A stretch of 64,000 bases of DNA, from the NCBI RefSeq assembly GCF_007595705.1, contig NZ_NISY01000003.1, forward strand, positions 558,001 to 622,000, read 5' to 3'. This DNA comes from Streptomyces sp. SAJ15. Lineage in GTDB: Bacteria; Actinomycetota; Actinomycetes; Streptomycetales; Streptomycetaceae. The notes beneath the pieces are model-generated. The model was not told where the DNA came from. It did no database searches and worked only from the letters and a program-made list of their open reading frames with translations. The translations under genes and the position numbers were made by a program. Each line of letters starts with the position of its first letter. Position 1 is the stretch's first letter. Positions 38,660 to 48,284 of the stretch are shown in pieces.

Positions 38660-39682
38660 ATGCCCATCGCATCCCCCGAGATCTACAACGAGATGCTTGA
38701 CCGGGCGAAGGCAGGCAAGTTCGCCTACCCGGCGATCAATGTGACCTCGACGCAGACGCTGCACGCCGCACTCCGTGGTTTCGCCGAGGCTGAGAGCGAC
38801 GGCATCATCCAGATCTCCACCGGTGGCGCCGAGTTCCTGGGCGGGCAGTACAGCAAGGACATGGTGTCCGGTGCGGTCGCTCTCGCCGAGTTCGCGCACG
38901 TGGTCGCCAAGAAGTACCCGGTGAACATCGCGCTGCACACCGACCACTGCCCGAAGGACAAGCTCGACGGCTATGTCCGTCCGCTGCTGGCCATCTCGCA
39001 GGAGCGCGTCGCGGCCGGCCAGAACCCGCTCTTCCAGTCCCACATGTGGGACGGCTCCGCGGAGAAGCTCGACGACAACCTGGCCATCGCCCAGGAGCTG
39101 CTCGCCGAGGCGGTCAAGGCCAAGATCATCCTTGAGGTCGAGATCACCCCGACCGGTGGCGAGGAGGACGGCGTCACCCACGAGATCAACGACGAGCTCT
39201 ACACCACCGTCGCCGACGCGGAGCGCACCGCCGAGGCGCTGGGCCTCGGCGAGAAGGGCCGCTACCTGCTGGCCGCCTCCTTCGGCAACGTCCACGGCGT
39301 CTACAAGCCGGGCAACGTCGTGCTCCGCCCGGAGCTGCTCCGTGACCTCCAGGACGGCATCGCCGCCAAGCACGGCAAGGCCGACCCGTTCGACTTCGTC
39401 TTCCACGGCGGCTCCGGCTCCACCGAGGAGGAGATCCGCACCGCGCTGGAGAACGGCGTCGTGAAGATGAACCTCGACACCGACACCCAGTACGCCTTCA
39501 CCCGTCCGGTCGCGGACCACATGTTCCGCAACTACGACGGCGTCCTGAAGGTCGACGGCGAGGTCGGCGACAAGAAGACCTACGACCCGCGCAGCTGGGG
39601 CAAGCTGGCGGAGAAGGGCATGGCCGAGCGCGTCACCAAGGCGTGCGCGGACCTGCGCTCCACCGGTACCAAGCTGAAGTAA
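38660..39682 (+). CDS. fba: Class II fructose-bisphosphate aldolase
   Basis: 340 residues; AAGGAG seven bases before ATG. Zinc-dependent aldolase cleaving fructose 1,6-bisphosphate. Signatures: HTDHCPKDK (zinc His and catalytic Asp), VEIEITPTGGEEDGV-like segment, HGVYKPGNVV and FHGGSGSTEEEI (phosphate binding), plus MNLDTDTQYAFTRPV. Central glycolysis/gluconeogenesis. The 130-base leader upstream holds no other gene. Confidence 0.98.
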   Translation: MPIASPEIYNEMLDRAKAGKFAYPAINVTSTQTLHAALRGFAEAESDGIIQISTGGAEFLGGQYSKDMVSGAVALAEFAHVVAKKYPVNIALHTDHCPKDKLDGYVRPLLAISQERVAAGQNPLFQSHMWDGSAEKLDDNLAIAQELLAEAVKAKIILEVEITPTGGEEDGVTHEINDELYTTVADAERTAEALGLGEKGRYLLAASFGNVHGVYKPGNVVLRPELLRDLQDGIAAKHGKADPFDFVFHGGSGSTEEEIRTALENGVVKMNLDTDTQYAFTRPVADHMFRNYDGVLKVDGEVGDKKTYDPRSWGKLAEKGMAERVTKACADLRSTGTKLK

Positions 39683-39702
39683 CGCCTCGCGCGCCCACAC
39701 AG

Positions 39703-39732
39703 GGGCCCGGCCGCCGCCCGGCGGCCGGGCCC
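39703..39732 (+). terminator. fba terminator
   Basis: 13-bp perfect stem (39703-39715 with 39720-39732), GCCC loop, 20 nt after the fba stop. Two further GGCGGCCGG-type partial copies follow. Confidence 0.75.
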
Positions 39733-39845
39733 TCGTGCGTCCGGCGGCCGGGTCCCGGTGTCGTCCGGCGGCCGGACCCGCGTGACGCGGGCGGGACGCG
39801 GCCGGCCACCGCGCGCACCCCGCCCCCGCGAGGCATCATCCCCCT

Positions 39846-41447
39846 ATGAGCGACACCGTCGCCGGCGCACTGCGGCTCGCCCAGCCGCGGGGCCGCTGGG
39901 TGCTGCTGACCGCCGTCCTCGGATCCGGGATGGCGATGCTCGACAGCACGGTGGTCAATGTCGCGCTGCCCCGCATCGGGGAGGATCTCGACGCCGACCT
40001 GGCGGCGCTCCAGTGGACCGTCAACGCCTACATGCTCACGCTCGCCGGCCTGATCCTGCTCGGCGGCGCGCTGGGCGACCGCTTCGGGCGACGGCGGGTC
40101 TTCGTGGTCGGCGTGGTGTGGTTCGCGCTGGCCTCGCTGCTGTGCGGGCTGGCCCCCAGCGCCGGGGTGCTCATCGCCGCACGCGCCCTCCAGGGCATCG
40201 GCGGTGCCCTGCTCACCCCCGGCTCCCTGGCGCTGATCCAGGCCAGCTTCCACCCCGACCAGCGGGCCCGCGCGGTCGGCGCCTGGTCCGGGCTCGGCGG
40301 CGTCGCCGCGGCGGTCGGACCGTTCCTCGGCGGCTGGCTGGTGGACGGGCCGGGCTGGCGCTGGGTGTTCTTCCTCAACGTGCCGCTGGCCGCCGTCTGT
40401 GTGCCTGTCGCGCTCCGGCACGTCCCCGAGAGCCGCGACCCCGACGCCGGTGGTCGCTTCGACGTCGCGGGCGCCGTGCTCGGCGCGCTCGCGCTGGGCG
40501 CCGTCACCTACGCCCTGATCGCCGCGCCGGAACAGGGGCCCTCCCCGGCGGTGATCGTCTCCGGCGTCGGCGGGCTGCTGCTCGGGGCCGCGTTCGTCGC
40601 GCTGGAGCGACGGCTCGCCGCCCCCATGCTGCCGCCGCGGATCTTCCGCTCCCGGCAGTTCACCGCGGTCAACACCGTCACCCTGTGCGTCTACGCCGCC
40701 TTCAGCGGCTTCTTCTTCCTCTCCGTGCTCCAGCTCCAGGTCGTCCTCGACTACTCGGCGCTGGCCGCCGGCACCGCGCTGCTCCCGACCACCCTGCTGA
40801 TGCTGCTGCTCTCCGCCCGCTCGGGCGAGCTCGGCCAGCGGATCGGGCCCCGCATCCCGCTCACGGCGGGTCCGCTGCTGTGCGCGGTCGGGATCCTGCT
40901 GATGACACGGGCCGGCCCCGGCGCCTCGTACTGGACCGTGGTCCTGCCCGCGCTGCTGGTCCTCGGCGCCGGCATGGTGCTGCTGGTGGCCCCGCTGACC
41001 GCCACCGTCCTGGCCTCCGTCGAGGTGGCGCGCGCCGGGCTCGCCAGCGGCGTCAACAACGCGGTCGCCCGGGCCGCCGGGCTGATGGCCGTCGCCGCGC
41101 TGCCGCTGCTCGCCGGGATGGGGCCGGAGGCGTACCGGGAGGCCGACGCGTTCGCCGCCGCCTTCGTCAGGGCCATGCTGATCTGCGCCGGCCTGCTGGT
41201 CCTGGGGGCGCTGATCGCCTGGTGCACGGTCCGTGACGACGTGCTGGAGGAGAAGCCCGCCCCCGCGCCCGCCCCCGCCCCCGGCGAGGCGGTCCCGGCC
41301 ACCGAGGGGCGGGCGGCGGCCGGGACCCCGGAGGCCGGCGCGTGCGAGGAGCACTGTCACCTCGAGTGCACCTACCACTGCGGTGTGGTGTCCCCGCCGC
41401 TGGACCCGGGCGAGCGGCCCCGCCCGGGCCGTGGGCGCGCGCCGTAG
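39846..41447 (+). CDS. MFS drug exporter (DHA2/EmrB type) with a Cys/His tail
   Basis: 533 residues. Fourteen predicted membrane helices of the DHA2 family: GMAMLDSTVVNVALPRIGED in TM1 (motif D1), GDRFGRRRVF in the first cytoplasmic loop (motif A) and GPFLGGWLVDGPGWRWVFFL near TM5 (motif C). A proline/alanine linker after TM14 leads to a tail with Cys500, Cys504, Cys508 and Cys512 (C-x3-C-x3-C-x3-C) and interleaved histidines, which is unusual for this family and suggests metal binding. It likely exports small hydrophobic toxins using the proton gradient. Confidence 0.9.
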   Translation: MSDTVAGALRLAQPRGRWVLLTAVLGSGMAMLDSTVVNVALPRIGEDLDADLAALQWTVNAYMLTLAGLILLGGALGDRFGRRRVFVVGVVWFALASLLCGLAPSAGVLIAARALQGIGGALLTPGSLALIQASFHPDQRARAVGAWSGLGGVAAAVGPFLGGWLVDGPGWRWVFFLNVPLAAVCVPVALRHVPESRDPDAGGRFDVAGAVLGALALGAVTYALIAAPEQGPSPAVIVSGVGGLLLGAAFVALERRLAAPMLPPRIFRSRQFTAVNTVTLCVYAAFSGFFFLSVLQLQVVLDYSALAAGTALLPTTLLMLLLSARSGELGQRIGPRIPLTAGPLLCAVGILLMTRAGPGASYWTVVLPALLVLGAGMVLLVAPLTATVLASVEVARAGLASGVNNAVARAAGLMAVAALPLLAGMGPEAYREADAFAAAFVRAMLICAGLLVLGALIAWCTVRDDVLEEKPAPAPAPAPGEAVPATEGRAAAGTPEAGACEEHCHLECTYHCGVVSPPLDPGERPRPGRGRAP

Positions 41448-41554
41448 CCGCCGGCCGGGCCCCGCCGTCGACGCACCGGCCTCACCGGCCCGCACCGGGC
41501 CATACCCGGTACGCGACGCGTCCGTCCGGCCCACGGTCCGGCAGACTGGAGGTC

Positions 41555-41968
41555 ATGGCCATTCACGAGAACCTGCTCGGGGGACCGCCCCCGACCCACC
41601 TGCCCGACGACCCCGAGCCGCGTGAGCTGCTCGCGTCCGGCGCGGCCCCCGCCGAGGTCGCCGCGAAGTACCCCGCATCCTCGCTGGCGTGGGCGCAGCT
41701 CGCCGACGACGCCTTCGAGGCCGGGCGGGTCGTCGAGTCCTACGCGTACGCCCGCACGGGCTACCACCGGGGGCTGGACGCGCTGCGCCGCAACGGCTGG
41801 AAGGGCCACGGGCCCGTGCCGTTCGAGCACGAGCCGAACCGCGGCTTCCTGCGGTCGCTGCACGCGCTCGCCCGCGCCGCCCAGGCCATCGGGGAGCAGG
41901 AGGAGTACGAGCGCTGCGCCACGTTCCTGCGTGACAGCTCGCCGACCGCGGCGGACACCCTCTCCTGA
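41555..41968 (+). CDS. DUF3151 family protein
   Basis: 137 residues, MAIHENLLGGPPPTHLP. Matches the actinobacterial DUF3151 family: LLASGAAPAEVAAKYPASSL, then LADDAFEAGRVVESYAYART, HRGLDALRRNGWKGHGPVPF and AIGEQEEYERCATFLRDSS, a helical, TPR-like layout. Widely conserved near fba in actinomycetes; function unknown. GGAGG is only two bases from ATG, and CAGACT seven bases upstream could be a -10 of a leaderless mRNA, so the RBS may be coincidental. Confidence 0.88.
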   Translation: MAIHENLLGGPPPTHLPDDPEPRELLASGAAPAEVAAKYPASSLAWAQLADDAFEAGRVVESYAYARTGYHRGLDALRRNGWKGHGPVPFEHEPNRGFLRSLHALARAAQAIGEQEEYERCATFLRDSSPTAADTLS

Positions 41969-42055
41969 CCCGTCCGGGTCGACGCTGTGAGCGTTTCCGC
42001 TGCTGAGCGTCTTCCAGCGGGTACAAGCGAACGTGTCCGATGACCGTCCGCATCG

Positions 42056-42091
42056 GGGCCTGCCTGTTCCGTATATCGATCAGGCAGGCCC
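42056..42091 (+). terminator. Hairpin between the DUF3151 gene and kynA
   Basis: 11-bp stem GGGCCTGCCTG (42056-42066) with CAGGCAGGCCC (42081-42091), 14-nt loop, then TTGT. Probably terminates the DUF3151 transcript; it could instead be an attenuator in a long kynA leader. Confidence 0.6.
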
Positions 42092-42235
42092 TTGTCGTAT
42101 GCGCTCGCGGCACGCATGATGCGCATGGGCACGCTGGTCCGGCCGGACGCGTGGCCCGAGAGGGGACCGGGGCTCCCATGCCGAGAAGGAAGGGGCGGAC
42201 CGCTACCCGGACGCACGCTGTACTAGGAGACAGTG

Positions 42236-43126
42236 ATGTCGCACGACCCCGACGTGTACGAAGCCGAGCCGGTGGCGGACGCCGTACCGGGCGCCGACCC
42301 CGAGACGCCCAACCTCGACTTCGAAGGAACCACTCCCTACGAGGACTACGTGAAGGCGTCCGTCCTCACCCATCTCCAGCACCCGCTCTCCGACGACCCG
42401 GGCGAGATGGTGTTCCTGGTGACGACCCAGGTGATGGAGCTGTGGTTCACCGTCATCGTCCATGAGTGGGAGACCGCGGCCAAGGCGCTGCGCGAGGACG
42501 ACCTGCCGGCCGCGATGGCCGCGCTGCTCCGCTCCACCCATGAGCTGGAGGCGCTCAACGCCTCCTGGAAGCCGCTGGCGCGACTGACGCCGGCGCAGTT
42601 CAACGGCTACCGCTCGGCGCTCGGCGAGGGCTCCGGGTTCCAGTCCGCGATGTACCGCCGGATGGAGTTCCTGCTCGGGGACAAGGCCGCGTCGATGCTC
42701 GTCCCGCACCGGGGCTCGCCGCGGGTCCACGCCGAGTTGGAGAAGGCGCTCGCCGAGCCCAGCCTCTACGACGAGGTGCTGCGCTACCTGGCCCGCCGGG
42801 GCTTCGAGATCGCGGAGTCCGTCCTGGACCGCGACCCCACCCAGCGCTACCAGCCCGATCCGTCGGTGGAGGCCGCCTGGCAGCGGATCTACTCCGAGCC
42901 CGCCCTGGCCACCGGCCTCGGCGGTGGCGAGCTCGCCCAGCTGGGCGAGGCGCTCACCGAGGTCGCCGAGCTGGTGTGGCGCTGGCGCAACGACCACCTG
43001 GTGGCCACCCGGCGTGCGATGGGCGCCAAGACCGGCACCGGCGGTTCGGCGGGCGTGGCCTGGCTGGAGAAGCGGGCCGGCAAGAACGTCTTCCCCGAGC
43101 TGTGGACGGCGCGCAGCCATGTCTGA
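42236..43126 (+). CDS. kynA: Tryptophan 2,3-dioxygenase
   Basis: 296 residues from ATG 42236 (AGGAGA five bases upstream). Heme enzyme that opens the tryptophan ring to N-formylkynurenine. Family features: YEDYVKASVLTHLQHPLSDD, FLVTTQVMELWFTVIVHEWE (with substrate-contact residues), SGFQSAMYRRMEFLLGDK and WRWRNDHLVATRRAMGAKTG, TGGSAGVAWL. First gene of a four-gene operon; kynU overlaps its stop by eight bases. Confidence 0.97.
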   Translation: MSHDPDVYEAEPVADAVPGADPETPNLDFEGTTPYEDYVKASVLTHLQHPLSDDPGEMVFLVTTQVMELWFTVIVHEWETAAKALREDDLPAAMAALLRSTHELEALNASWKPLARLTPAQFNGYRSALGEGSGFQSAMYRRMEFLLGDKAASMLVPHRGSPRVHAELEKALAEPSLYDEVLRYLARRGFEIAESVLDRDPTQRYQPDPSVEAAWQRIYSEPALATGLGGGELAQLGEALTEVAELVWRWRNDHLVATRRAMGAKTGTGGSAGVAWLEKRAGKNVFPELWTARSHV

Positions 43127-44369
43127 GATCTCCACGAACGAGCTCGCCGCGGAGGCGGCCCGGTGGGACGACGGCGACGAACTCGCCAAGCTCCGCGAGC
43201 GCTTCGCCCTCGACGACGACACCGTCTACCTCGACGGCAACTCGCTGGGCGCGCTGCCGCACACCGTCGCCCCGCGGCTGGCGGAGGTCGTCACCCACGA
43301 GTGGGGGCGGCTGCGCATCCGGTCCTGGGACGAGAGCGGCTGGTGGACCGCCCCGGAGCGGGTCGGCGACCGCGTCGGCCGGCTGATCGGGGCCGCACCG
43401 GGACAGGTGGTCGTCGGTGACTCGACCAGCGTCAACGTCTTCAAGGCGGTGGTCGCGGCCGTCCGCATCGCCCAGGAGGACGCCCGCGGGGAGACTCGGA
43501 AGGACTCCGTCCGTGACGAGATCCTCGTCGACGAGACGACCTTCCCCACCGACGGCTACATCGCCCGCTCCGCGGCGCGGCTGACCGGCTGTGAGCCGCG
43601 GCCCCTGCCGCCCGGCGAGATCGCGGCCGCGATCGGTCCGCGCACCGCCGTCGTGCTGGTCAACCACGTCGACTACCGCACGGGCCGGCTGCACGACCTG
43701 CCCGGCATCACCGCCGCCGCGCGGGCGGCCGGGGCGCGCGTGGTGTGGGACCTCTGCCACAGCGCGGGCGCGCTGCCGGTGGACCTGGACGCCCATGGCG
43801 TCGACTTCGCCGTGGGGTGTACGTACAAGTACCTGAACGGCGGGCCCGGCTCGCCGGCGTACCTGTACGTGGCGCGGGAGCTCCAGCCGCGCTTCGACTC
43901 CCCGCTGCCCGGCTGGAACTCGCACGCCGACCCGTTCGGGATGGACCCGGCCTACCGGCCGGCCGACGGGGCGCTCCGCGGCCGGGTCGGCACCCCCGAG
44001 ATCCTGTCGCTGCTCGCCCTGGAGGCGGCGCTGGACGTCTGGGACGACGTCACCGTCGAGGCGGTGCGCGCCAAGAGCCTGGCCCTGACGGACTTCTTCC
44101 TCTCCTGCGTCGAGCGTCACGTCCCGGCCGGGAGGGTGGAGTCGGTCAGCCCCGCCGCGCACGCCGAGCGCGGCAGCCAGGTCTCGCTCCGCTGCCCCGA
44201 CGCGGGTGAGGTGATGGCCGAGCTCATCCGGCGCGGCGTGGTCGGCGACTTCCGCCGCCCCGACGTGCTGCGCTTCGGCTTCACCCCGCTGTACACCTCC
44301 TTCGCCGACGCGGAGCGCGCCGCGCGCGTGCTCGGCGAGGTGCTGCGCGACATGGGGGAGGTGGGCTGA
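43119..44369 (+). CDS. kynU: Kynureninase
   Basis: 416 residues. PLP enzyme cleaving kynurenine to anthranilate and alanine. Motifs: VYLDGNSLGALP at the N-terminus, VVVGDSTSVNVFKAV, NHVDYRTGRLHDLPGI, VWDLCHSAGALPVDLD and the PLP lysine in GCTYKYLNGGPGSPAYLYV. Its ATG overlaps kynA, so translation is coupled. Together they convert tryptophan to anthranilate, which may feed primary metabolism or a secondary metabolite. Confidence 0.97.
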   Translation: MSEISTNELAAEAARWDDGDELAKLRERFALDDDTVYLDGNSLGALPHTVAPRLAEVVTHEWGRLRIRSWDESGWWTAPERVGDRVGRLIGAAPGQVVVGDSTSVNVFKAVVAAVRIAQEDARGETRKDSVRDEILVDETTFPTDGYIARSAARLTGCEPRPLPPGEIAAAIGPRTAVVLVNHVDYRTGRLHDLPGITAAARAAGARVVWDLCHSAGALPVDLDAHGVDFAVGCTYKYLNGGPGSPAYLYVARELQPRFDSPLPGWNSHADPFGMDPAYRPADGALRGRVGTPEILSLLALEAALDVWDDVTVEAVRAKSLALTDFFLSCVERHVPAGRVESVSPAAHAERGSQVSLRCPDAGEVMAELIRRGVVGDFRRPDVLRFGFTPLYTSFADAERAARVLGEVLRDMGEVG

Positions 44370-44371
44370 CC

Positions 44372-45346
44372 GTGCCGCCCGAGCCGGACTCCGAGGCCGC
44401 GGCTCCCGCGCTGTCGGCCGCCGCGCGGGCGGCGGTCGCCGACGCGGCCGCCGACGCGGCGGAGGAGGCGTCCGCCTTCGCGCATCCGCCCGTGGCACCG
44501 GACGCCACCGGCTCGTACGGCCCGCACCCCGACCAGGTGGTGGACTTCCATCTGCCGCCGTCTGACGCGGCGTCCGCGCCCGCGCCCCTCGTGGTCCTCT
44601 TCCACGGGGGCGCGTGGCGCTCCCCCTACGACCGTCTCCACATCTCGCCGCTGGCCGCCTTCCTCACCGGCCGAGGGCTGGCCGTCGCGTCGGTGGAGTA
44701 CCGGCGGGGACCGGCCTCGGAGGCGAGGAACCCGGGGACGGGCGCGGCGCCCCGGCCCCGGGCGGGTCGGTGGCCGGAGACCTTCGACGACCTCGCCGCG
44801 GCGGTGGACGCCGTGCCGAGGCTGGTGGCCGAGCTCGGGCTGACCGGGGTGGACGCCGGACGGATGGTGCTGTGCGGGCACTCGGCGGGCGGGCACGCCG
44901 CGCTGTGGGCGGCGGCGCGGCATGTGCTGCCGGCCGACGCGCCGTGGCGCGCCCCGGCCCCGACCCCGGCCGTACGCGGTGTGGTGGCCCTCGCCCCGAT
45001 CGCCGACTTCGCGGTCGCGCGCGAGCTGGGCGTGTGCTCCGACGCGGTCGACGAACTGCTCGACGGGGAGGCGGGCCTGGCGTGGCGGCTGCCGTACGCC
45101 GACCCGGCCGCGCTGCTCCCCACCGGTGTGCCGACGACGATCGTGCAGGGCGCTCGCGACGCCGACGTGCCCGCGCGGGTCGCGGAGGCGTTCGCGGCCG
45201 CGGCGGAGCGTGCCGGGCAGCCGGTGCGGCTGACGCTCCTGGCGGACGTGGGGCACTTTCCGCCGATCGACCCCGCGACGGCGGCCGCCCGCACCGTGGC
45301 TGACGAGATCGAGGGGATCGTCCGGCGATACGCTCCCGGAGCATGA
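44372..45346 (+). CDS. Alpha/beta hydrolase, probable N-formylkynurenine formamidase
   Basis: 324 residues, GTG start two bases after the kynU stop. Alpha/beta-hydrolase fold with oxyanion motif FHGGAWRSPYD, nucleophile GHSAGGHAALW, an acidic residue in the GARDADVPAR loop and catalytic His in DVGHFPPIDP. The HGGxW plus GHSAGG combination is that of kynurenine formamidases (KynB/AFMID-like hydrolases). Its place between kynureninase and a P450 in the operon supports that role, filling the missing step between TDO and kynureninase. The N-terminus has an Ala-rich extension (~1-35). Confidence 0.85.
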   Translation: MPPEPDSEAAAPALSAAARAAVADAAADAAEEASAFAHPPVAPDATGSYGPHPDQVVDFHLPPSDAASAPAPLVVLFHGGAWRSPYDRLHISPLAAFLTGRGLAVASVEYRRGPASEARNPGTGAAPRPRAGRWPETFDDLAAAVDAVPRLVAELGLTGVDAGRMVLCGHSAGGHAALWAAARHVLPADAPWRAPAPTPAVRGVVALAPIADFAVARELGVCSDAVDELLDGEAGLAWRLPYADPAALLPTGVPTTIVQGARDADVPARVAEAFAAAAERAGQPVRLTLLADVGHFPPIDPATAAARTVADEIEGIVRRYAPGA

Positions 45347-46554
45347 ACACCGTCGCCGACTTCGACCCGTGGTCCCCGTCGTTCACGGCGGACCCTTACC
45401 CGGTCTACGCGAGCCTGCGCGAGCGTGGCCGCGCGCACTGGTTCGAGCCCGCCCGACAGTGGCTGATCCCGCACTACGACGACGTCAGCGCCCTGTTGCG
45501 GGACCGCAGGTTGGGGCGGACCTATCTGCACCGCTTCAGCCACGAGGAGTTCGGGCGGACCGCTCCGTCCGCGGCGCACGGCCCCTTCCACACGCTCAAC
45601 GGCAGCGGCCTGCTCGACCTCGAAGGGGAGGACCACACCCGGATCCGCCGGCTGGTCGCCAAGGCGTTCACCCCGCGTACGGTCGAGCGGCTGGTGCCCA
45701 CCATCCGGCGGTTGGCCGAGGAACTGGTGGACGACCTGGTCGCGCGGGGTGGCGGGGACCTGATCGCGACGGTCGCCGAGCCGCTGCCGGTGGCGGTGAT
45801 CGCCGAGATGCTGGGCATCCCGGAGTCGGACCGGGGGCTGCTGCGGCCGTGGTCGGCGGACATCTGCGGGATGTTCGAACTGAACCCGAGCGAGGAGACC
45901 GCGCGCCGCGCGGTGAGCGCCTCGCTGGAGTTCACCGCGTATCTGCGGGACCTGATCGTCGAACGCCGTCGCTCGCCGGGTGAGGACCTGGTCAGCGCGC
46001 TGATCGCGGCCCACGACGCGGAGGACCGGCTCACCGAGCAGGAGATGATCTCCACCTGTGTGCTGCTGCTGAACGCGGGACACGAGGCCACGGTCAACTC
46101 CACCGGAAACGGCTGGCTGACCCTCTTCCACCACCCGGAGCAGCTGGCCCGGCTGCGCGCGGCACCGGAGGAGCTGCTGGCGCCGGCGATCGAGGAACTG
46201 CTGCGCTACGACACGCCGTTGCAGATGTTCGAGCGCTGGGTGCTGGAGGACATCGAGGTCGGCGGCACGGTCATCCCGCGCGGCAGCGAGGTGGCGCTGC
46301 TCTTCGGCTCCGCCAACCGCGACCCGGCCCGCTTCGAGCGCCCGGACGAGCTCGACCTGTCCCGTGCGGACAATCCGCACATCACCTTCGGCGCCGGCAT
46401 CCACTACTGCCTCGGCGCACCGCTGGCCCGCCTCGAACTCGCCGCCTCCTTCGGCACCCTGCTGCGCCGCGCCCCGCGGCTACGGCTGGCGGCGGAGCCG
46501 GAGTGGACGGGGTTCGTCATCCGCGGGCTGCGGGAGCTGCGGGTCGAGGTGTGA
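45343..46554 (+). CDS. Cytochrome P450
   Basis: 403 residues. Overlaps the hydrolase stop by four bases (ATGA), the last gene of the kyn operon. I-helix oxygen motif AGHEAT (~246), K-helix E-x-x-R in IEELLRYD, and heme-binding FGAGIHYCLGAPLARLE (~349, Cys ligand in HYC). The soluble class I enzyme needs ferredoxin and reductase, neither of which is nearby. Its substrate may be a kynurenine-pathway compound, but operon membership is the only evidence. A strong bidirectional terminator follows. Confidence 0.93.
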   Translation: MNTVADFDPWSPSFTADPYPVYASLRERGRAHWFEPARQWLIPHYDDVSALLRDRRLGRTYLHRFSHEEFGRTAPSAAHGPFHTLNGSGLLDLEGEDHTRIRRLVAKAFTPRTVERLVPTIRRLAEELVDDLVARGGGDLIATVAEPLPVAVIAEMLGIPESDRGLLRPWSADICGMFELNPSEETARRAVSASLEFTAYLRDLIVERRRSPGEDLVSALIAAHDAEDRLTEQEMISTCVLLLNAGHEATVNSTGNGWLTLFHHPEQLARLRAAPEELLAPAIEELLRYDTPLQMFERWVLEDIEVGGTVIPRGSEVALLFGSANRDPARFERPDELDLSRADNPHITFGAGIHYCLGAPLARLELAASFGTLLRRAPRLRLAAEPEWTGFVIRGLRELRVEV

Positions 46555-46558
46555 GAGG

Positions 46559-46599
46559 GTCCGGGTTCTTGTCCACGGCCTGTGGACAAGAACCCGGAC
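46559..46599. terminator. Bidirectional terminator after the P450
   Basis: Perfect 18-bp stem (46559-46576 with 46582-46599) and GGCCT loop, between the P450 and the convergent ABC permease gene. Confidence 0.88.
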
Positions 46600-46628
46600 T
46601 CCGACGCACCGGAGGGTCACGCCCCGGG

Positions 46629-48284
46629 TCACGCCCCCATGTCGCGACGTCGCAGCGCGGCCACGCCGGTCACGGTGAACGCCGTCGCCAGGGCCGACAG
46701 CCAGACGAACGGGGCGGCGGAGACGTCGGCGCCCGGCAGCTTGGGGAGATGGCCGTAGGGCGACAGGTTCAGGACCGCCTGGGGGAGGTCGAGGGCCGGG
46801 CCGAGCCAGCCGACGGCGACGCACGCGCCCACCACGCCCCAGGTGGCCGGGGCCAGCCGGGGCAGCGCGCCGACGATCAGCGTGGCCAGTCCGGCGAGCG
46901 TCCACACCGCCGGGACCTGCGCCAGCGCCGCGCCGAGCACCCGCGGGAGCTGCCCGCCGAGGTCGTCGGCGGCGAGCCCGTAGCTCAGTCCCATCGCCGC
47001 GCCGCCGACCGCGAGCACCGCGGCCGAGCCGACGAAGGCGAGGGTGAGGTGGCCGGCCGCCCAGCGCCGGCGGCTCAGCGGGAGGGCCAGCAGCGGCTCC
47101 GCGCGCTCGCCGGTCTCCTCGCCGCGCAGCCGCAGCACCGCGCCGGTCGCGTACAGCGCGCAGAGCAGGCCGAGCGAGCTGATCAGGGAGGCCAGGAAGG
47201 CGTCGGCGAGGCCCTGTTGTCCCCCCATCCGCTCGAACAGCTCGCGGGTGCTCTCGTTGTCGCCGAACAGGTCGTCCGCGCCGTTCGCGAGGGATCCGAA
47301 GACGGCGCCGGCGAGGGCGAAGCCGATGGCCCAGCCGAACAGGCTGCCGCGCTGGAGCCGCCAGGCCAGTCCGAAGGCGCCGCCGAGCGAGCGGCCCGCG
47401 GCGGCCGGGCCGGGGCGGGGCGGGAAGAAGCCGGCGCCGAGGTCGCGGCGGCCGACCAGCGCGTAGGCGGTGCCGGAGGCCACCGCCGCGAGCAGCAGCG
47501 GGAGCAGCAGCACCCACCAGCGCTCGTCCCCGTACGGGCGCACCGACTCGGCCCAGCCCAGCGGGGTGAACCAGCTGAGCGGGGAGGTGGTGCCCGGGGT
47601 GTCCTGGGCGGCGTCGCCCGCCCCGCGCAGCGCGAAGGCCAGACCCACGACGGCGCCGGACAGCCCCCTGGCCAGTCGGGTGTTCTCGGTGAGCTGGCAG
47701 ACCACGGCCGCCAGGCCCGCGAACGCCATGCCGGTGGTCGCGACGGCGAGGCCGAGCGCCACGGCGCCGCCGCCACCGGCGCCGAGGGCGGCCATCCCGA
47801 GGGCCACCAGCGCCCCCGCCGCGACATCGGCGACGGCGGCGGTGAGCAGGGCGCAGGTGAGCGGGGCGTGCCGGCCGACCATCGCTGAGGAGAGCATCTC
47901 CTGACGGCCCGACTCCTCCTCCTCACGGGTGTGGCGCACCACGATCACCAGGCTCATCACGCCGGCCAGCACGGCCGCGTAGCCGCCCACCCGCCACGTG
48001 GCCAGTCCGCCGAGCGAGTCGTCGTACAGCACCCCGTACAGCGCGCGCAGCGAGCCGTTGGCGCTCATGTCCCGCGCGAAGTCGGCCCGCTCGGCCGCCG
48101 TGTCGTAGAGGTTCTTGAACGAGTCGGCGGTGGCGAGCACCATCAGGGCGATGGCGGAGACCCACACCGGGACCATCACCCGGTCGCGGCGCAGTGCGAG
48201 CCACAGCAGCCGGCCGGTGCCCGCGAGCTCGTCCGAGCGGCGGGTGGCCCGAGGGTGGGCGTGACACGGGGCGACGGCGCTCAT
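46629..48284 (-). CDS. ABC exporter permease (ABC-2 type, fused double domain)
   Basis: 551 residues. Two repeated blocks of ~6 membrane helices (residues ~25-290 and ~300-550) separated near [19 protein letters not shown]. Typical of actinobacterial antibiotic-resistance ABC-2 permeases with fused halves. Start ATG 48284 overlaps the stop of the upstream ATPase gene by four bases. Exports an unknown substrate with the ATPase. Upstream-frame extension to 48938 is an overlap artefact. Confidence 0.9.
   Translation of the reverse strand: MSAVAPCHAHPRATRRSDELAGTGRLLWLALRRDRVMVPVWVSAIALMVLATADSFKNLYDTAAERADFARDMSANGSLRALYGVLYDDSLGGLATWRVGGYAAVLAGVMSLVIVVRHTREEEESGRQEMLSSAMVGRHAPLTCALLTAAVADVAAGALVALGMAALGAGGGGAVALGLAVATTGMAFAGLAAVVCQLTENTRLARGLSGAVVGLAFALRGAGDAAQDTPGTTSPLSWFTPLGWAESVRPYGDERWWVLLLPLLLAAVASGTAYALVGRRDLGAGFFPPRPGPAAAGRSLGGAFGLAWRLQRGSLFGWAIGFALAGAVFGSLANGADDLFGDNESTRELFERMGGQQGLADAFLASLISSLGLLCALYATGAVLRLRGEETGERAEPLLALPLSRRRWAAGHLTLAFVGSAAVLAVGGAAMGLSYGLAADDLGGQLPRVLGAALAQVPAVWTLAGLATLIVGALPRLAPATWGVVGACVAVGWLGPALDLPQAVLNLSPYGHLPKLPGADVSAAPFVWLSALATAFTVTGVAALRRRDMGA

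Noticed and set aside
42081..42235. CRISPR or phage remnant upstream of kynA
   Set aside because: No direct repeats with spacers and no phage-like frames; only a terminator-like hairpin.
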